64,000 nt of DNA from the NCBI GenBank assembly GCA_045430305.1, contig JAILXW010000001.1, positions 1,302,001 to 1,366,000 on the forward strand, written 5' to 3'. A program made the translations under genes and the position numbers. Source of the stretch: Agarilytica sp045430305 (GTDB lineage: Bacteria; Pseudomonadota; Gammaproteobacteria; Pseudomonadales; Cellvibrionaceae). Below, in pieces: positions 31,980-40,871 of this stretch; the first letter of the stretch is position 1; every line of letters starts with the position of its first letter. Below the pieces are notes generated by a model. It was not told where the DNA came from, did not search any database, and saw only the letters and a list, made by a program, of their open reading frames with translations.

Positions 31980-34413
31980 CCTTATATGGCAAGCATATAA
32001 TTTGAACCGTTCAACCGTTAGTACACTGCTAAGATTTTGCCAACTCGCCTTTCTTCTTTTACTTTTAGGGGTAGCCACTGCAGCCTATAAAACTCTTTCT
32101 ACTGGCTTTTCTATTGAAACCAACCTAAATGCGCTTATTCCAGGTCACCAAAAAAAGGCTGTTCAAAAATCACTAGAGCGTATTCAGCTTAACTCAGGAA
32201 ATAAAGCGATACTCATGCTCTCTAGCGATGATCAGCAATCGCTCGAACACTTCACAGACGAAGTCTCATCTGCGATTGAACAAACAAACACCTTGACACT
32301 CGCCGACCTGAAAGCAGAACAAAGCGCTGTATTTTCTTTGATGGATACACTGAGACAATACCCATTTAATTTTCTTTCTTCTAAACAGCAACGGTTTTTA
32401 GAAAATAATAAAAAGAAACAACTACTTGCCAATGAAACGTCTAAATTTTTCGATATAGGCGCTGCACAAGGTGTTTTATCACCCAGTGAAGACCCTATTA
32501 GCCTGATCAACGACTGGTTTTTAGAAGCCTACACCGCACATACTCCAATAGAACTTTCAGGCGAATACAATTACCTCTCTCCCGAACTCGCACAAAAACG
32601 ATTTAACATTCTGTTAATGATTAAACCCGTGACTAGCTCGCTTGATATTAAAACAATGGAAGGCGCGAACACCCTCATGGAGTATCTAGAAAAAATTCGC
32701 CCCGACGGTGTAGAAATCTATCGTTCAGGTGTCATTTTTCATGCGGCTGAGTCAGCCACTAAAGCCAAACGCGACATACAGTTAATCGCACTGGGTTCCA
32801 CAATTGGCATCGTTATTCTTTTTTTACTTTATTTTGGCTCAATAAAACCACTCGCATTCAGCCTGGGCTCTATCGCGTTTGCCTGTATTTCTGCAACCTT
32901 ACTGACACATGTAACCTTTGGAAAACTTCACTTGTTTACCCTGGTGTTTGGCGCCAGCCTTATTGGTATTACGGTAGATTATTCGCTCCATTTTTTCACT
33001 AAGCGCTACCAACACTCTTCTAAAAACCCCAGCAACAACAACTCCAGAAGCGCAATTCAATCTATTTTTTCGGCAATTTTTCTAGGTTTAGCATCCTCAG
33101 TGATTGGATTTTCCAGTTTGCTTTTTTCTTCGTTACCTAGCCTTGATCAAATCGCTACATTTTGTATATATGGCCTAGGCGCGGCTTGGCTGTTTGTGTG
33201 CGTCGTTTACCCGCATTACAAGAAAAGTCATAAACACATAAAGGATACTGCGAGTAAGCGCCTCATCAGTGATATTGCTATCGCCCCTCAAAACCTGTTG
33301 CGAAACCTTAGCAAAAACACCCTTTTAGCAACGAGTGGACTTGCCCTGCTAGTATTATTCCCATTGTGTATTGTATTGATAACCTGGTCGAACGATATAC
33401 GAACACTCAACAGCTCTTCAGACGAGCTTTTACAAGAAGAAATCGTTGTTCGCAAAACATTGAACCTACCATCGTTAAGCCAGTATTTATTGATTCAAGA
33501 AAGCACCGCCAACACGGTTCTCGAATCAGAAGAAAAAATTGGAGAGGCGCTCGCGGCGCTAATACAATCAGGCGACCTGGAAAGTTATCAAGCGATATCT
33601 CAATACATCCCCTCACTAAGTAAACAGGAAGCCAACCGGAAAATCATTCACTCTCAGCTGCTTTCAGAAGACCATGCATTGTCCAAGTTTATGTCATCCA
33701 TTGGGTTTTCGAAAGAGCATATCGATAGCTACACACAACGCTACGCTAACGCTGAAACAAACGGATCGAACAATTATTTATCCATTAGCGCTTGGTTAGA
33801 ATCTGCCCCTCAAGACTTGCAGACATTATGGCTGGGGAAAATCGATAACAAATTTTCTTCAATAATTTTATTAAAGGGCTTAAATAACCCGCATATTTTA
33901 GAACCGCTAGCAGAAAAGCACTCACAACACTTTATCGATAATATAAACGACATTTCCAGAAGTTTGGCTCAACAAAGGCATCAAGCTATTACACTTTTAA
34001 TCATTGCCTATGTTGTGATCGCTGTATTTTTAGTGGGTATATATAGAAGCATCAACAAACTCAGTTTGGTAAGTATTCCTGCCATTTCGAGCTTACTTAC
34101 CTTAATAGGTTTATCCCTATTCAATGTAGATATAAACCTCTTTCATGTTTTTGGGTTATTTTTAATTGTTGGCCTTGGCATGGATTATAGTATTTTTATA
34201 AGCCAGTCTCACGGTGAAGATAAAGCCTGTACATCAGCCATATTTTTATCGGCAATGACCAGCATACTTTCATTTGGCTTACTGAGCTTCAGCCAGATCC
34301 CAATGCTTCAATCCTTTGGCATTACCGTCTTGTTAGGCAGTCTGTTCAACTTATTGCTCGCACCCTTAGCGTTGGCTGGGCGTTCTTCTCTATCTAACCA
34401 GGCGATCAACTGA
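31912..34413 (+). CDS. MMPL/RND-family lipid exporter (ApeM-like)
   Basis: The frame gives up to 833 residues. It has the MMPL plan: one membrane segment near residue 45, a large periplasmic loop, a five-segment bundle with S-L-I-G-I-T-V-D-Y-S-L-H-F-F, a second periplasmic loop, and a second bundle with G-L-G-M-D-Y-S-I-F-I. The two D-Y motifs lie in the proton-path helices. The ATG at 31912 overlaps the LolA-like gene by 68 bases and has no clear ribosome site; in-frame TTG 32002 is the alternative. Its stop touches the next start (TGAATG). Confidence 0.88.
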   Translation: MPAANSATSFTQTTTLTATLKDNLIWQAYNLNRSTVSTLLRFCQLAFLLLLLGVATAAYKTLSTGFSIETNLNALIPGHQKKAVQKSLERIQLNSGNKAILMLSSDDQQSLEHFTDEVSSAIEQTNTLTLADLKAEQSAVFSLMDTLRQYPFNFLSSKQQRFLENNKKKQLLANETSKFFDIGAAQGVLSPSEDPISLINDWFLEAYTAHTPIELSGEYNYLSPELAQKRFNILLMIKPVTSSLDIKTMEGANTLMEYLEKIRPDGVEIYRSGVIFHAAESATKAKRDIQLIALGSTIGIVILFLLYFGSIKPLAFSLGSIAFACISATLLTHVTFGKLHLFTLVFGASLIGITVDYSLHFFTKRYQHSSKNPSNNNSRSAIQSIFSAIFLGLASSVIGFSSLLFSSLPSLDQIATFCIYGLGAAWLFVCVVYPHYKKSHKHIKDTASKRLISDIAIAPQNLLRNLSKNTLLATSGLALLVLFPLCIVLITWSNDIRTLNSSSDELLQEEIVVRKTLNLPSLSQYLLIQESTANTVLESEEKIGEALAALIQSGDLESYQAISQYIPSLSKQEANRKIIHSQLLSEDHALSKFMSSIGFSKEHIDSYTQRYANAETNGSNNYLSISAWLESAPQDLQTLWLGKIDNKFSSIILLKGLNNPHILEPLAEKHSQHFIDNINDISRSLAQQRHQAITLLIIAYVVIAVFLVGIYRSINKLSLVSIPAISSLLTLIGLSLFNVDINLFHVFGLFLIVGLGMDYSIFISQSHGEDKACTSAIFLSAMTSILSFGLLSFSQIPMLQSFGITVLLGSLFNLLLAPLALAGRSSLSNQAIN

Positions 34414-35019
34414 ATGCTTGCTCGTATACGTCACTTCACACTGGCTTTTTTGGCGCTTTATTTTCTTCTTACTCTTTCTGCCTGCCAGCATCTTGCTCCC
34501 GCGCAGACGCACTCTTTATATCCAAGCATTGCGCAACAAGATGGACTCGCGGTATTTCAACAAGTGGCGATTCAACATAAATCAAAATACTACCGGTACG
34601 ATACTGCAATCGAATTTAAAAACGATATTATGCATATGAAATTACTTTCCGAGCTGGGGCGTGAACTCGCTTGGGTAAAAATTTCCAATGGCAAAGTGTT
34701 AGACCGTAAAAATAATACCTTTCTCGATAAAGCGCCTATTGAAAAAATTCTCAATGGCTTACAAAGCGCATTTTGGCCTTTGGCCTCGCTAGAAAAACAT
34801 TTACCCCCAAATCTTTCGATTACTCAAAAAGGAAACAAAAGGCAACGCTTTGTAGATGGTCACTTGGAAAGCTATTCGGTTTATGATACAAAATGCGCCT
34901 GGAACGGGGAATTACGCTTCTACGATCTAGAACATAACTATAAAGTGCATTTTAAATCTGTAATCCTGAGCCAAACGCACCCCTTTGCCCTACATGAATC
35001 CCAATGCCCCCCACATTGA
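34414..35019 (+). CDS. DUF3261 lipoprotein (ApeN-like)
   Basis: The 201-residue product has a lipoprotein signal peptide with lipobox L-S-A-C (Cys24) and a DUF3261 body: Y-R-Y-D-T-A-I-E-F, L-L-S-E-L-G-R-E-L-A-W-V-K-I-S-N-G-K-V. Such lipoproteins occur in aryl polyene clusters beside the LolA-like carrier and MMPL exporter and are likely outer-membrane acceptors for the pigment lipid. Its ATG follows the exporter stop directly. The dehydratase start lies inside its 3' end. Confidence 0.85.
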   Translation: MLARIRHFTLAFLALYFLLTLSACQHLAPAQTHSLYPSIAQQDGLAVFQQVAIQHKSKYYRYDTAIEFKNDIMHMKLLSELGRELAWVKISNGKVLDRKNNTFLDKAPIEKILNGLQSAFWPLASLEKHLPPNLSITQKGNKRQRFVDGHLESYSVYDTKCAWNGELRFYDLEHNYKVHFKSVILSQTHPFALHESQCPPH

Positions 35020-35455
35020 CGTTCGCGACTTAGTATCGCACCGCCCACCGATGCTCTTAATCGACGGCCTTCTTGACTATGGGGACGACTATGCGAAAAC
35101 CTTTATCAATCACTATACTCCGTCGATATTCGCCAATTCAAATGGCGACGTGCCCAACTGGGTAGGGATAGAATACATGGCACAAGCTATAGCCGTGTTT
35201 GCCGGCCTCGAACACAAGAAACTCGGTTTAGATCCAAAAATTGGTTTTTTGATGGGTACACGGAAATACACCCCATTTGTAGATGTATTTAAGAAAGGCC
35301 AATATATCGAAATTACCGCCACTCGCCAGTACCTAAGTGACGAAGACCGAATCGCACTATTTCAATGTACAATTAGCGCCGCAGGGCAACATCTCGCAGA
35401 AGCGGACATCAAAGCGATTCAGCCAGACGACCCCAAAACACTTTTCCAATTATAG
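34994..35455 (+). CDS. ApeP-like 3-hydroxyacyl-ACP dehydratase, copy 1
   Basis: I take ATG 34994 rather than the in-frame TTG 34985, giving 153 residues with a 26-base overlap of the upstream gene. It is a FabA/FabZ-type hotdog: L-V-S-H-R-P-P-M-L-L-I-D-G keeps the catalytic His, and V-G-I-E-Y-M-A-Q-A-I-A-V-F-A-G keeps the acidic residue. These match ApeP, the partner of ApeI in aryl polyene synthesis. It forms a tight trio with the ketoreductase and ketosynthase genes (gaps of 9 and 12 bases). Confidence 0.87.
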   Translation: MNPNAPHIDVRDLVSHRPPMLLIDGLLDYGDDYAKTFINHYTPSIFANSNGDVPNWVGIEYMAQAIAVFAGLEHKKLGLDPKIGFLMGTRKYTPFVDVFKKGQYIEITATRQYLSDEDRIALFQCTISAAGQHLAEADIKAIQPDDPKTLFQL

Positions 35456-35464
35456 AAGAAACCA

Positions 35465-36187
35465 ATGAACTCAATACTCGTTACTGGCTCCAGCCGAGGC
35501 ATCGGCAAGAGTATCGCTCAGATGCTTGCAGCAGCTGGGTATGAAGTGATTGTTCACTGCCGCAGCCGACTCTCTGATGCGGAGGCCACGCTTGAAGACA
35601 TTAAGGCCGCTGGCGGCCAAGGGCGATGCCTACAATTTGACATATCTGATCGAGAACAAGCCAAAGCCCTGATTGAGCAAGATATAGAAAACCACGGAGC
35701 CTATTACGGCGTTGTATGTAACGCAGGCCTCGCGATTGACGGGGCATTCCCAGCACTTTCGGGTGACGACTGGGACAAAGTAATGCGAACCAACCTCGAC
35801 GGTTTCTACAATGTGCTCCACCCAGCCATTATGCCCATGATACGAAGAAAAAAACCGGGTAGAATTGTGACTTTGGCGTCAGTTTCTGGTTTGATGGGAA
35901 ATCGTGGCCAAACCAACTATAGTGCCGCCAAAGCAGGCATAATAGGTGCCACCAAAGCGCTTGCAATCGAAGTCGCAAAACGCAAAATTACGGTGAACTG
36001 TGTTGCACCAGGCATCATAGAAACTGAAATGGTGGAAGACATCCCCATCGAGGAAGCCTTAAAGCTAGTACCTATGAACCGTATGGGTACCGCAGACGAA
36101 GTATCTTCCCTTGTGGAATATTTAATGAGTGAAAAAGCCAGTTACATCACACGGCAAGTGATATCCGTAAATGGCGGCATGTTCTAA
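35465..36187 (+). CDS. 3-ketoacyl-ACP reductase, FabG-like (ApeQ-like)
   Basis: The 240-residue product is a classical SDR: cofactor loop T-G-S-S-R-G-I-G, V-C-N-A-G-L-A, catalytic Ser in L-A-S-V-S-G, Tyr and Lys in N-Y-S-A-A-K-A-G, and the FabG end I-S-V-N-G-G-M-F. In an aryl polyene system it reduces each 3-keto intermediate on the ACP before dehydration. No enoyl reductase gene is in the cluster, consistent with retained double bonds. It is 9 bases after the dehydratase. Confidence 0.93.
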   Translation: MNSILVTGSSRGIGKSIAQMLAAAGYEVIVHCRSRLSDAEATLEDIKAAGGQGRCLQFDISDREQAKALIEQDIENHGAYYGVVCNAGLAIDGAFPALSGDDWDKVMRTNLDGFYNVLHPAIMPMIRRKKPGRIVTLASVSGLMGNRGQTNYSAAKAGIIGATKALAIEVAKRKITVNCVAPGIIETEMVEDIPIEEALKLVPMNRMGTADEVSSLVEYLMSEKASYITRQVISVNGGMF

Positions 36188-36199
36188 TGGTATTTATGA

Positions 36200-37432
36200 A
36201 TGGATAAAAGAGTAGTAGTAACCGGAATGGGAGTAATTACCTCTCTCGGCGACAACTGGAGTGACGTTGGCGCAAATCTGCGCGACGGCACAAGTGGCAT
36301 TACACGTATGGACGAGTGGGACAGATACACCGACCTGAATACACGGCTAGGTGGCCCCGTTCAAAATTTTACCCCCCCTGCTCATTTCACTCGAAAAAAG
36401 ACGCGCTCTATGGGCCGTGTTTCCCTACTTGCCACCAAAGCCTCAGAAGACGCCCTTAAAGATGCCGGTCTTATTGACGACCCTATTCTTACCAGCGGAC
36501 AAACAGGCGTCTCTTACGGTTCCTGCTCTGGCAGCACAGACGCTGTTCTTGATTTCATGGGCATGCTCAATGAAGGCGACATGAGCGGCATTACTGCTAC
36601 TACCTATGTTCGTATGATGGGCCACACCGCAGCCGTCAATATCGGAGTATTCTTTGGGTTACAGGGGCGGGTCTACACAACATCCAGTGCCTGCACCTCA
36701 GGCAGCCAAGGTATTGGTTCGGGGTATGAAGCGATCCGCAGCGGTAAACAAACAGTAATGATATCTGGCGGCGCCGAAGAACTCTGCCCGTCACAATCCG
36801 CTGTGTTTGATACGCTTTATGCAACAAGCACACAAAACGATACCCCAAATAAAACGCCACGCCCCTTCGATAAAGACCGCGACGGCTTAGTAATTGGTGA
36901 AGGTGCTGGCACTCTTGTGCTAGAAGAGCTGGAACATGCTAAAGCGAGAGGCGCACATATTTATGCGGAAGTGATCGGCTACGGTACTAACGCCGACGGG
37001 AAACATATCACGCAGCCCAACCCCAAAACCATGCAGATTGCCATGGAGCTCGCTTTGCGCGATGCTCAACTAGAACCTTCAGCGATTCAATATGTTAATG
37101 CCCACGGAACAGCTACTGACCAAGGTGATATCGCAGAATCTAACGCAACCGAAAACCTGTTCGGTTCAAGCATTCCGCTTAGCTCCCTAAAAGGCAACTT
37201 TGGCCACACGCTAGGCGCTTGTGGTGCTGTTGAAGCCTGGGCCAGTATAAACATGATGCAACAAGGCTGGTTTGCACCCACTCTAAACCTGGCTAGTCCA
37301 GATGAGCGCTGCGGCAATGTGGATTACATCATGGGAAAAGGTCGCGAAATGGAATGCGACATTTTTATGACAAATAACTTCGCCTTTGGTGGGATTAACA
37401 CCTCGTTGATTTTTAGACGATACGAACAGTAA
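36200..37432 (+). CDS. beta-ketoacyl-ACP synthase, FabF-like (ApeR-like)
   Basis: The 410-residue product is a full ketosynthase with the nucleophile in T-S-S-A-C-T-S-G-S-Q (Cys near 163), N-A-H-G-T-A-T-D-Q-G-D and G-N-F-G-H-T-L-G-A-C-G providing the two His. It is the second complete ketosynthase of the cluster. In characterised systems one stand-alone ketosynthase (ApeR) and one ketosynthase paired with a chain-length factor (ApeO with ApeC) are needed. It ends the plus-strand half, 11 bases from the convergent lipoprotein gene. Confidence 0.92.
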   Translation: MDKRVVVTGMGVITSLGDNWSDVGANLRDGTSGITRMDEWDRYTDLNTRLGGPVQNFTPPAHFTRKKTRSMGRVSLLATKASEDALKDAGLIDDPILTSGQTGVSYGSCSGSTDAVLDFMGMLNEGDMSGITATTYVRMMGHTAAVNIGVFFGLQGRVYTTSSACTSGSQGIGSGYEAIRSGKQTVMISGGAEELCPSQSAVFDTLYATSTQNDTPNKTPRPFDKDRDGLVIGEGAGTLVLEELEHAKARGAHIYAEVIGYGTNADGKHITQPNPKTMQIAMELALRDAQLEPSAIQYVNAHGTATDQGDIAESNATENLFGSSIPLSSLKGNFGHTLGACGAVEAWASINMMQQGWFAPTLNLASPDERCGNVDYIMGKGREMECDIFMTNNFAFGGINTSLIFRRYEQ

Positions 37433-37443
37433 ATAGAAAAAAT

Positions 37444-38262
37444 CTAGCGACGTATTTTGCGCCCAGCCCGACTAAGACCGGTGAGCTTTGTGATTGACTT
37501 ACCGGCCCAATTTCTAACTGGCCCGTCATCAGACTCAGCTTCAACTCTCTCTAGAGTCGCGACATATTTTTTATTACTACTTTCTCCTAGAGCCCGACAC
37601 ATCCAAGACACAGCATCAAGCTCCATTCGCCGCCCTTCCGTTTTCGTAAACAAAACTAATAGCCGCTGCTCTATCAAGTCCATGAGATCCATACCAGAAC
37701 CGGCTTTCAGTTTCTCGATAGCCAGCCTTGCCCCCACGCGCTGCAGTTGAGGTACGCCTGAATTAATGAGGTTTATATTTCGGCTTTTAGCAAGCTGATC
37801 ATAGCTTACGCCTTTCAAGCCCCGGTTTATTTCCGAATTCCACTTAGCAAAGTCGTCGATAACCTTCAATGACGCCTCTGCATGACGGGTTATTTTTTGC
37901 TCGTATTTCTTCTCATCGAAAAATTTCACAATAGTTTGCTTATATTTTTCAATACCAGAATAAGCTAAAGACTGAAGCATCCAAGAATAGTATTCTCTAT
38001 ATTTACCCTTGGTAGTCCTAGTTGGTTCAATATTTTGAGTTAAAAGGTCGCTCTCCACCCGATCAAACAAAGCCTCATCACCGACTCCAGACCACTTAAC
38101 ACTCTGACCAAACTTCTTCGCTAATCTAGACTTTAGCTTTAATTCTCGCGCACCTTGAATTTCGCTGTACAAATTATGAAGATCTTTCAATTCCATATCC
38201 AAACCACTTTCGCTTGCAGCGGCACAGCCGCAAAGAACAACAAACAAAAATATAGATTTCAT
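37444..38262 (-). CDS. lipoprotein of unknown function at cluster junction
   Basis: Starting at the Met before the signal segment, the 272-residue product has a lipoprotein signal (M-K-S-I-F-L-F-V-V-L-C-G-C), with Cys as the second lipobox position, which is unusual. The mature part is almost entirely helical and charged, with repeats resembling helical-hairpin (HEAT-like) units from residue 140 on, and a basic tail. I do not recognise a family. It sits between the two converging halves, 11 bases from the ketosynthase stop and 129 bases beyond the dehydratase stop. A role in pigment transport is possible but unproven. Confidence 0.6.
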   Translation of the reverse strand: MKSIFLFVVLCGCAAASESGLDMELKDLHNLYSEIQGARELKLKSRLAKKFGQSVKWSGVGDEALFDRVESDLLTQNIEPTRTTKGKYREYYSWMLQSLAYSGIEKYKQTIVKFFDEKKYEQKITRHAEASLKVIDDFAKWNSEINRGLKGVSYDQLAKSRNINLINSGVPQLQRVGARLAIEKLKAGSGMDLMDLIEQRLLVLFTKTEGRRMELDAVSWMCRALGESSNKKYVATLERVEAESDDGPVRNWAGKSITKLTGLSRAGRKIRR

Positions 38263-38391
38263 AGAAAAACGACTGACTACCAAACAAAACTCCATAACCA
38301 ACACTCCTATTTGAAATTTATAGCTTAAAATTTAGCGCTCTATATCGACACGCCCAGCGATTACTCGGTAAAATCCCCGCCAGCAATGAAA

Positions 38392-38814
38392 TCATGGCTG
38401 AACCAAGACCAATTTTCCTATGATAATTTGTGAGCTTTCTGACTTAACAGAAAAATCATAGATTGCGCCACTCCCATTGAGCAGCTCAGCCTTCACTTCT
38501 ATTTCAAGCGGTGCGTCGCATCGCGGAATCATTTCTTGTTTAAGCTCCACATTTTTAACCGCACCCACAAAAGCAGGTCTGTTTTCACCAAGATTACTAT
38601 TGAGCAAGCCCGCATGCACCGCTGCAGCTTGCGCGGCATATTCGATTAATAGCGAAGAATGGTTTAATTCCGGAGAAACGATCGGATTATCTTCCCGCAA
38701 GTGACTTTTACTTAAGCACTTAATCGAGACATCGTCCCAAACTTCAACCTCATCAAGCAGCGACATGCCATTCCCATGAGGAAGCAGGTCTTTTATTGCT
38801 TCGGAATCTAGCAT
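38392..38814 (-). CDS. ApeP-like dehydratase, copy 2
   Basis: The 140-residue product is a second FabA/FabZ-type hotdog of ApeP size. L-L-P-H-G-N-G-M-S-L-L-D-E-V keeps the catalytic-type His13, and S-S-L-L-I-E-Y-A-A-Q-A-A-A-V-H-A-G keeps the Glu. It differs from copy 1 along most of its length. It is last in the minus-strand half and its start overlaps the chain-length factor gene by seven bases. The two copies may pair with the two ApeI-like proteins. Confidence 0.8.
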   Translation of the reverse strand: MLDSEAIKDLLPHGNGMSLLDEVEVWDDVSIKCLSKSHLREDNPIVSPELNHSSLLIEYAAQAAAVHAGLLNSNLGENRPAFVGAVKNVELKQEMIPRCDAPLEIEVKAELLNGSGAIYDFSVKSESSQIIIGKLVLVQP

Positions 38815-39641
38815 TGCGAAACAACCACTTCCAAAACCTGATTCCCGAGACCACCGATTACAACTTTAATTTCTGAAAGCGAACCTTTCTGAAGTAAAAC
38901 AACAGCTTGAAGAAGGGGTAAAGCGCACGCAGCAGGGTTACCCAACCTTAATACTTCAAGCGCTTTATCTGCCATTTCGGTTACCTTATAACGATCATTG
39001 TCACCAAACCCTTTGTCTGTATAACTTAATTCCATTTCTATTTTTGCCATCGACCTACTTGTAGGAGTAGAACTAAATACAAATCCTGCAGCAAAGGGCA
39101 TTTCGATAGCACACGCTTCCCTAAGAGGTACTGGCGGAATGGTTTCATAACAGGCTAACAACAATTTTTCTTCATCGAGCACCTGCAAACTAGCTTCAAG
39201 TAAGCCCGCAAAAAAACTATTATCACAGGCTGAAAGACTTGTAGAAGCCTTATGGGATTTTGCTGCGATCCCCCAATATCCTGCGGCAGAATTATGCACG
39301 GAATTATGAAATTGCGTAGGGGAAACAAAACGCTCATCTTGCGTCAAGACACGGCAAATTTGATCGATCACTTGATAATCGCCGCCAGAAGATGAAAAAA
39401 TTGACGCTAACTGATTACGCTCTTCAGGCATTGACTCTGTTGCCTGTTCACACACATTAAATGCTAAACGAATCATATCAGTTGCACGGCGGCGCTCGTT
39501 CGCAGGTAATAGCTGTGGCTTGTAACGCGGAAAGTCACCAGGTAAAAAACCCTCTTCTCCACTTAGCACAGCTCTCGCCTGCTCCCAATTCAACATACCG
39601 GGAGTGGCGACACCAATGGATTCGATAAACATCTCATTCAT
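38808..39641 (-). CDS. ketosynthase-like chain-length factor (ApeC-like)
   Basis: The 277-residue product corresponds to the N-terminal ketosynthase half only (PF13723-type). It has S-V-H-N-S-A-A-G-Y-W and S-L-S-A-C-D-N-S-F-F-A-G-L-L-E-A in the place of the nucleophile loop. The C-terminal half with the two catalytic His of true ketosynthases is missing, so it cannot condense alone. In aryl polyene systems such a protein pairs with the neighbouring ketosynthase and sets chain length. Its ATG overlaps that gene's stop by four bases, which supports a complex. Confidence 0.85.
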   Translation of the reverse strand: MNEMFIESIGVATPGMLNWEQARAVLSGEEGFLPGDFPRYKPQLLPANERRRATDMIRLAFNVCEQATESMPEERNQLASIFSSSGGDYQVIDQICRVLTQDERFVSPTQFHNSVHNSAAGYWGIAAKSHKASTSLSACDNSFFAGLLEASLQVLDEEKLLLACYETIPPVPLREACAIEMPFAAGFVFSSTPTSRSMAKIEMELSYTDKGFGDNDRYKVTEMADKALEVLRLGNPAACALPLLQAVVLLQKGSLSEIKVVIGGLGNQVLEVVVSQC

Positions 39642-40855
39642 GACGCTTTCCCAATAATTAAACTGCAGTTACTACCGCCGAACCCAAAAGAATTACTCAA
39701 TACATAATCCACTGAGGCCGGCATGGAATTAAGGTTTATGTTTGCGGGAATATCCGGATCGATATTTTTTGTGTTTAAGCTTTTAGGCAACCACTGATGT
39801 TTGAGAACAAAGATAGAAAATATCGCTTCTACAATTCCAGCCGCACCCAGGGTGTGACCGGTCCAGCCTTTTGTTGAACTGCATGGTAATGATTTACCAA
39901 AGACACTATGCACAGCAATACCTTCAGATTTATCGTTCGCAGGTGTACCCGTACCGTGTAAATTAACATAGCCAATCTGTGAGGCCGACAGCCCGGCTTT
40001 TGCTAACGCCGATTGCATAGACAGCTTTGCCCCCAAACCTTCCGGGTGTGGGCTAGACATATGATAGGCATCAGCGCTTTCGCCATAGCCGCACAAAGCG
40101 AACTCGATATCAGTGTCTTCCGAAGCTTTCTCCAAGATTGCAAAACCCGCCGCTTCACCAATAGAAATTCCATTTCTATCTTTGTCTGATGGCCGACAAA
40201 TATCTTGCGCCACTACCTGTAATGAATTAAAACCGAACAACGTTGTATTGCATAGAGTATCCACACCACCAACAATGGCTGCATCGATTAACCCGCTGTC
40301 AATTGCACGCTGTGCGCTGGCAAAAACTTTCGCGCTAGATGAGCAGGCAGTTGAAATCGTGTGTGCTGGGCCCTTTAATCCAAATTTTTGACAAATAAAA
40401 CCCGTAGGGGAAAACATGTTATGACTGCCTTGGTAGTCATACCATTCAGGTAGGCTTTCTGAAGCCAACTTGTCATCTTTCGCAAGCTCATCATAGGCAA
40501 GTTCTGTCTGTTGAATACCTGATGTACTAGTACCAATAAATACCCCAACTTTTTGCTCTCCGTATTGGGCAACGATCGCTCGAACATGAGAATCGAAATC
40601 ATCTTGCGCCAACGCGAGATTAGCCAAATTGTTATTTCGGCATGTGAATTTCTTGAGTTTCCCAGGTAGGTCCGTGCTGGGAATCGCGTCAACCTCCCCT
40701 ATCCAGGTATCTAATTCTGACGCGACACCAAAATCACAAGGCTTTAACCCCGTACTTTCATTCTTGAGTGCTTGCCAATTTTCATCGACACCAACACCAA
40801 GCGCTGTAGTCAAAGTGTAAGCCCGAATAACAAGCGGCTGCATTGCTTTTGTCAT
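39638..40855 (-). CDS. beta-ketoacyl-ACP synthase (ApeO-like)
   Basis: The 405-residue product is a complete ketosynthase: nucleophile Cys171 in T-I-S-T-A-C-S-S-S-A-K, N-L-H-G-T-G-T-P-A-N-D and G-W-T-G-H-T-L-G-A-A-G, ending S-N-S-F-G-F-G-G-S-N-C. It is coupled to the chain-length factor gene behind it (ATGA overlap), so it is the likely iterative elongating enzyme of the cluster. It follows the second acyltransferase gene by 16 bases. Confidence 0.92.
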   Translation of the reverse strand: MTKAMQPLVIRAYTLTTALGVGVDENWQALKNESTGLKPCDFGVASELDTWIGEVDAIPSTDLPGKLKKFTCRNNNLANLALAQDDFDSHVRAIVAQYGEQKVGVFIGTSTSGIQQTELAYDELAKDDKLASESLPEWYDYQGSHNMFSPTGFICQKFGLKGPAHTISTACSSSAKVFASAQRAIDSGLIDAAIVGGVDTLCNTTLFGFNSLQVVAQDICRPSDKDRNGISIGEAAGFAILEKASEDTDIEFALCGYGESADAYHMSSPHPEGLGAKLSMQSALAKAGLSASQIGYVNLHGTGTPANDKSEGIAVHSVFGKSLPCSSTKGWTGHTLGAAGIVEAIFSIFVLKHQWLPKSLNTKNIDPDIPANINLNSMPASVDYVLSNSFGFGGSNCSLIIGKAS

Positions 40856-40871
40856 TGTGAAGCCCGTTAAA

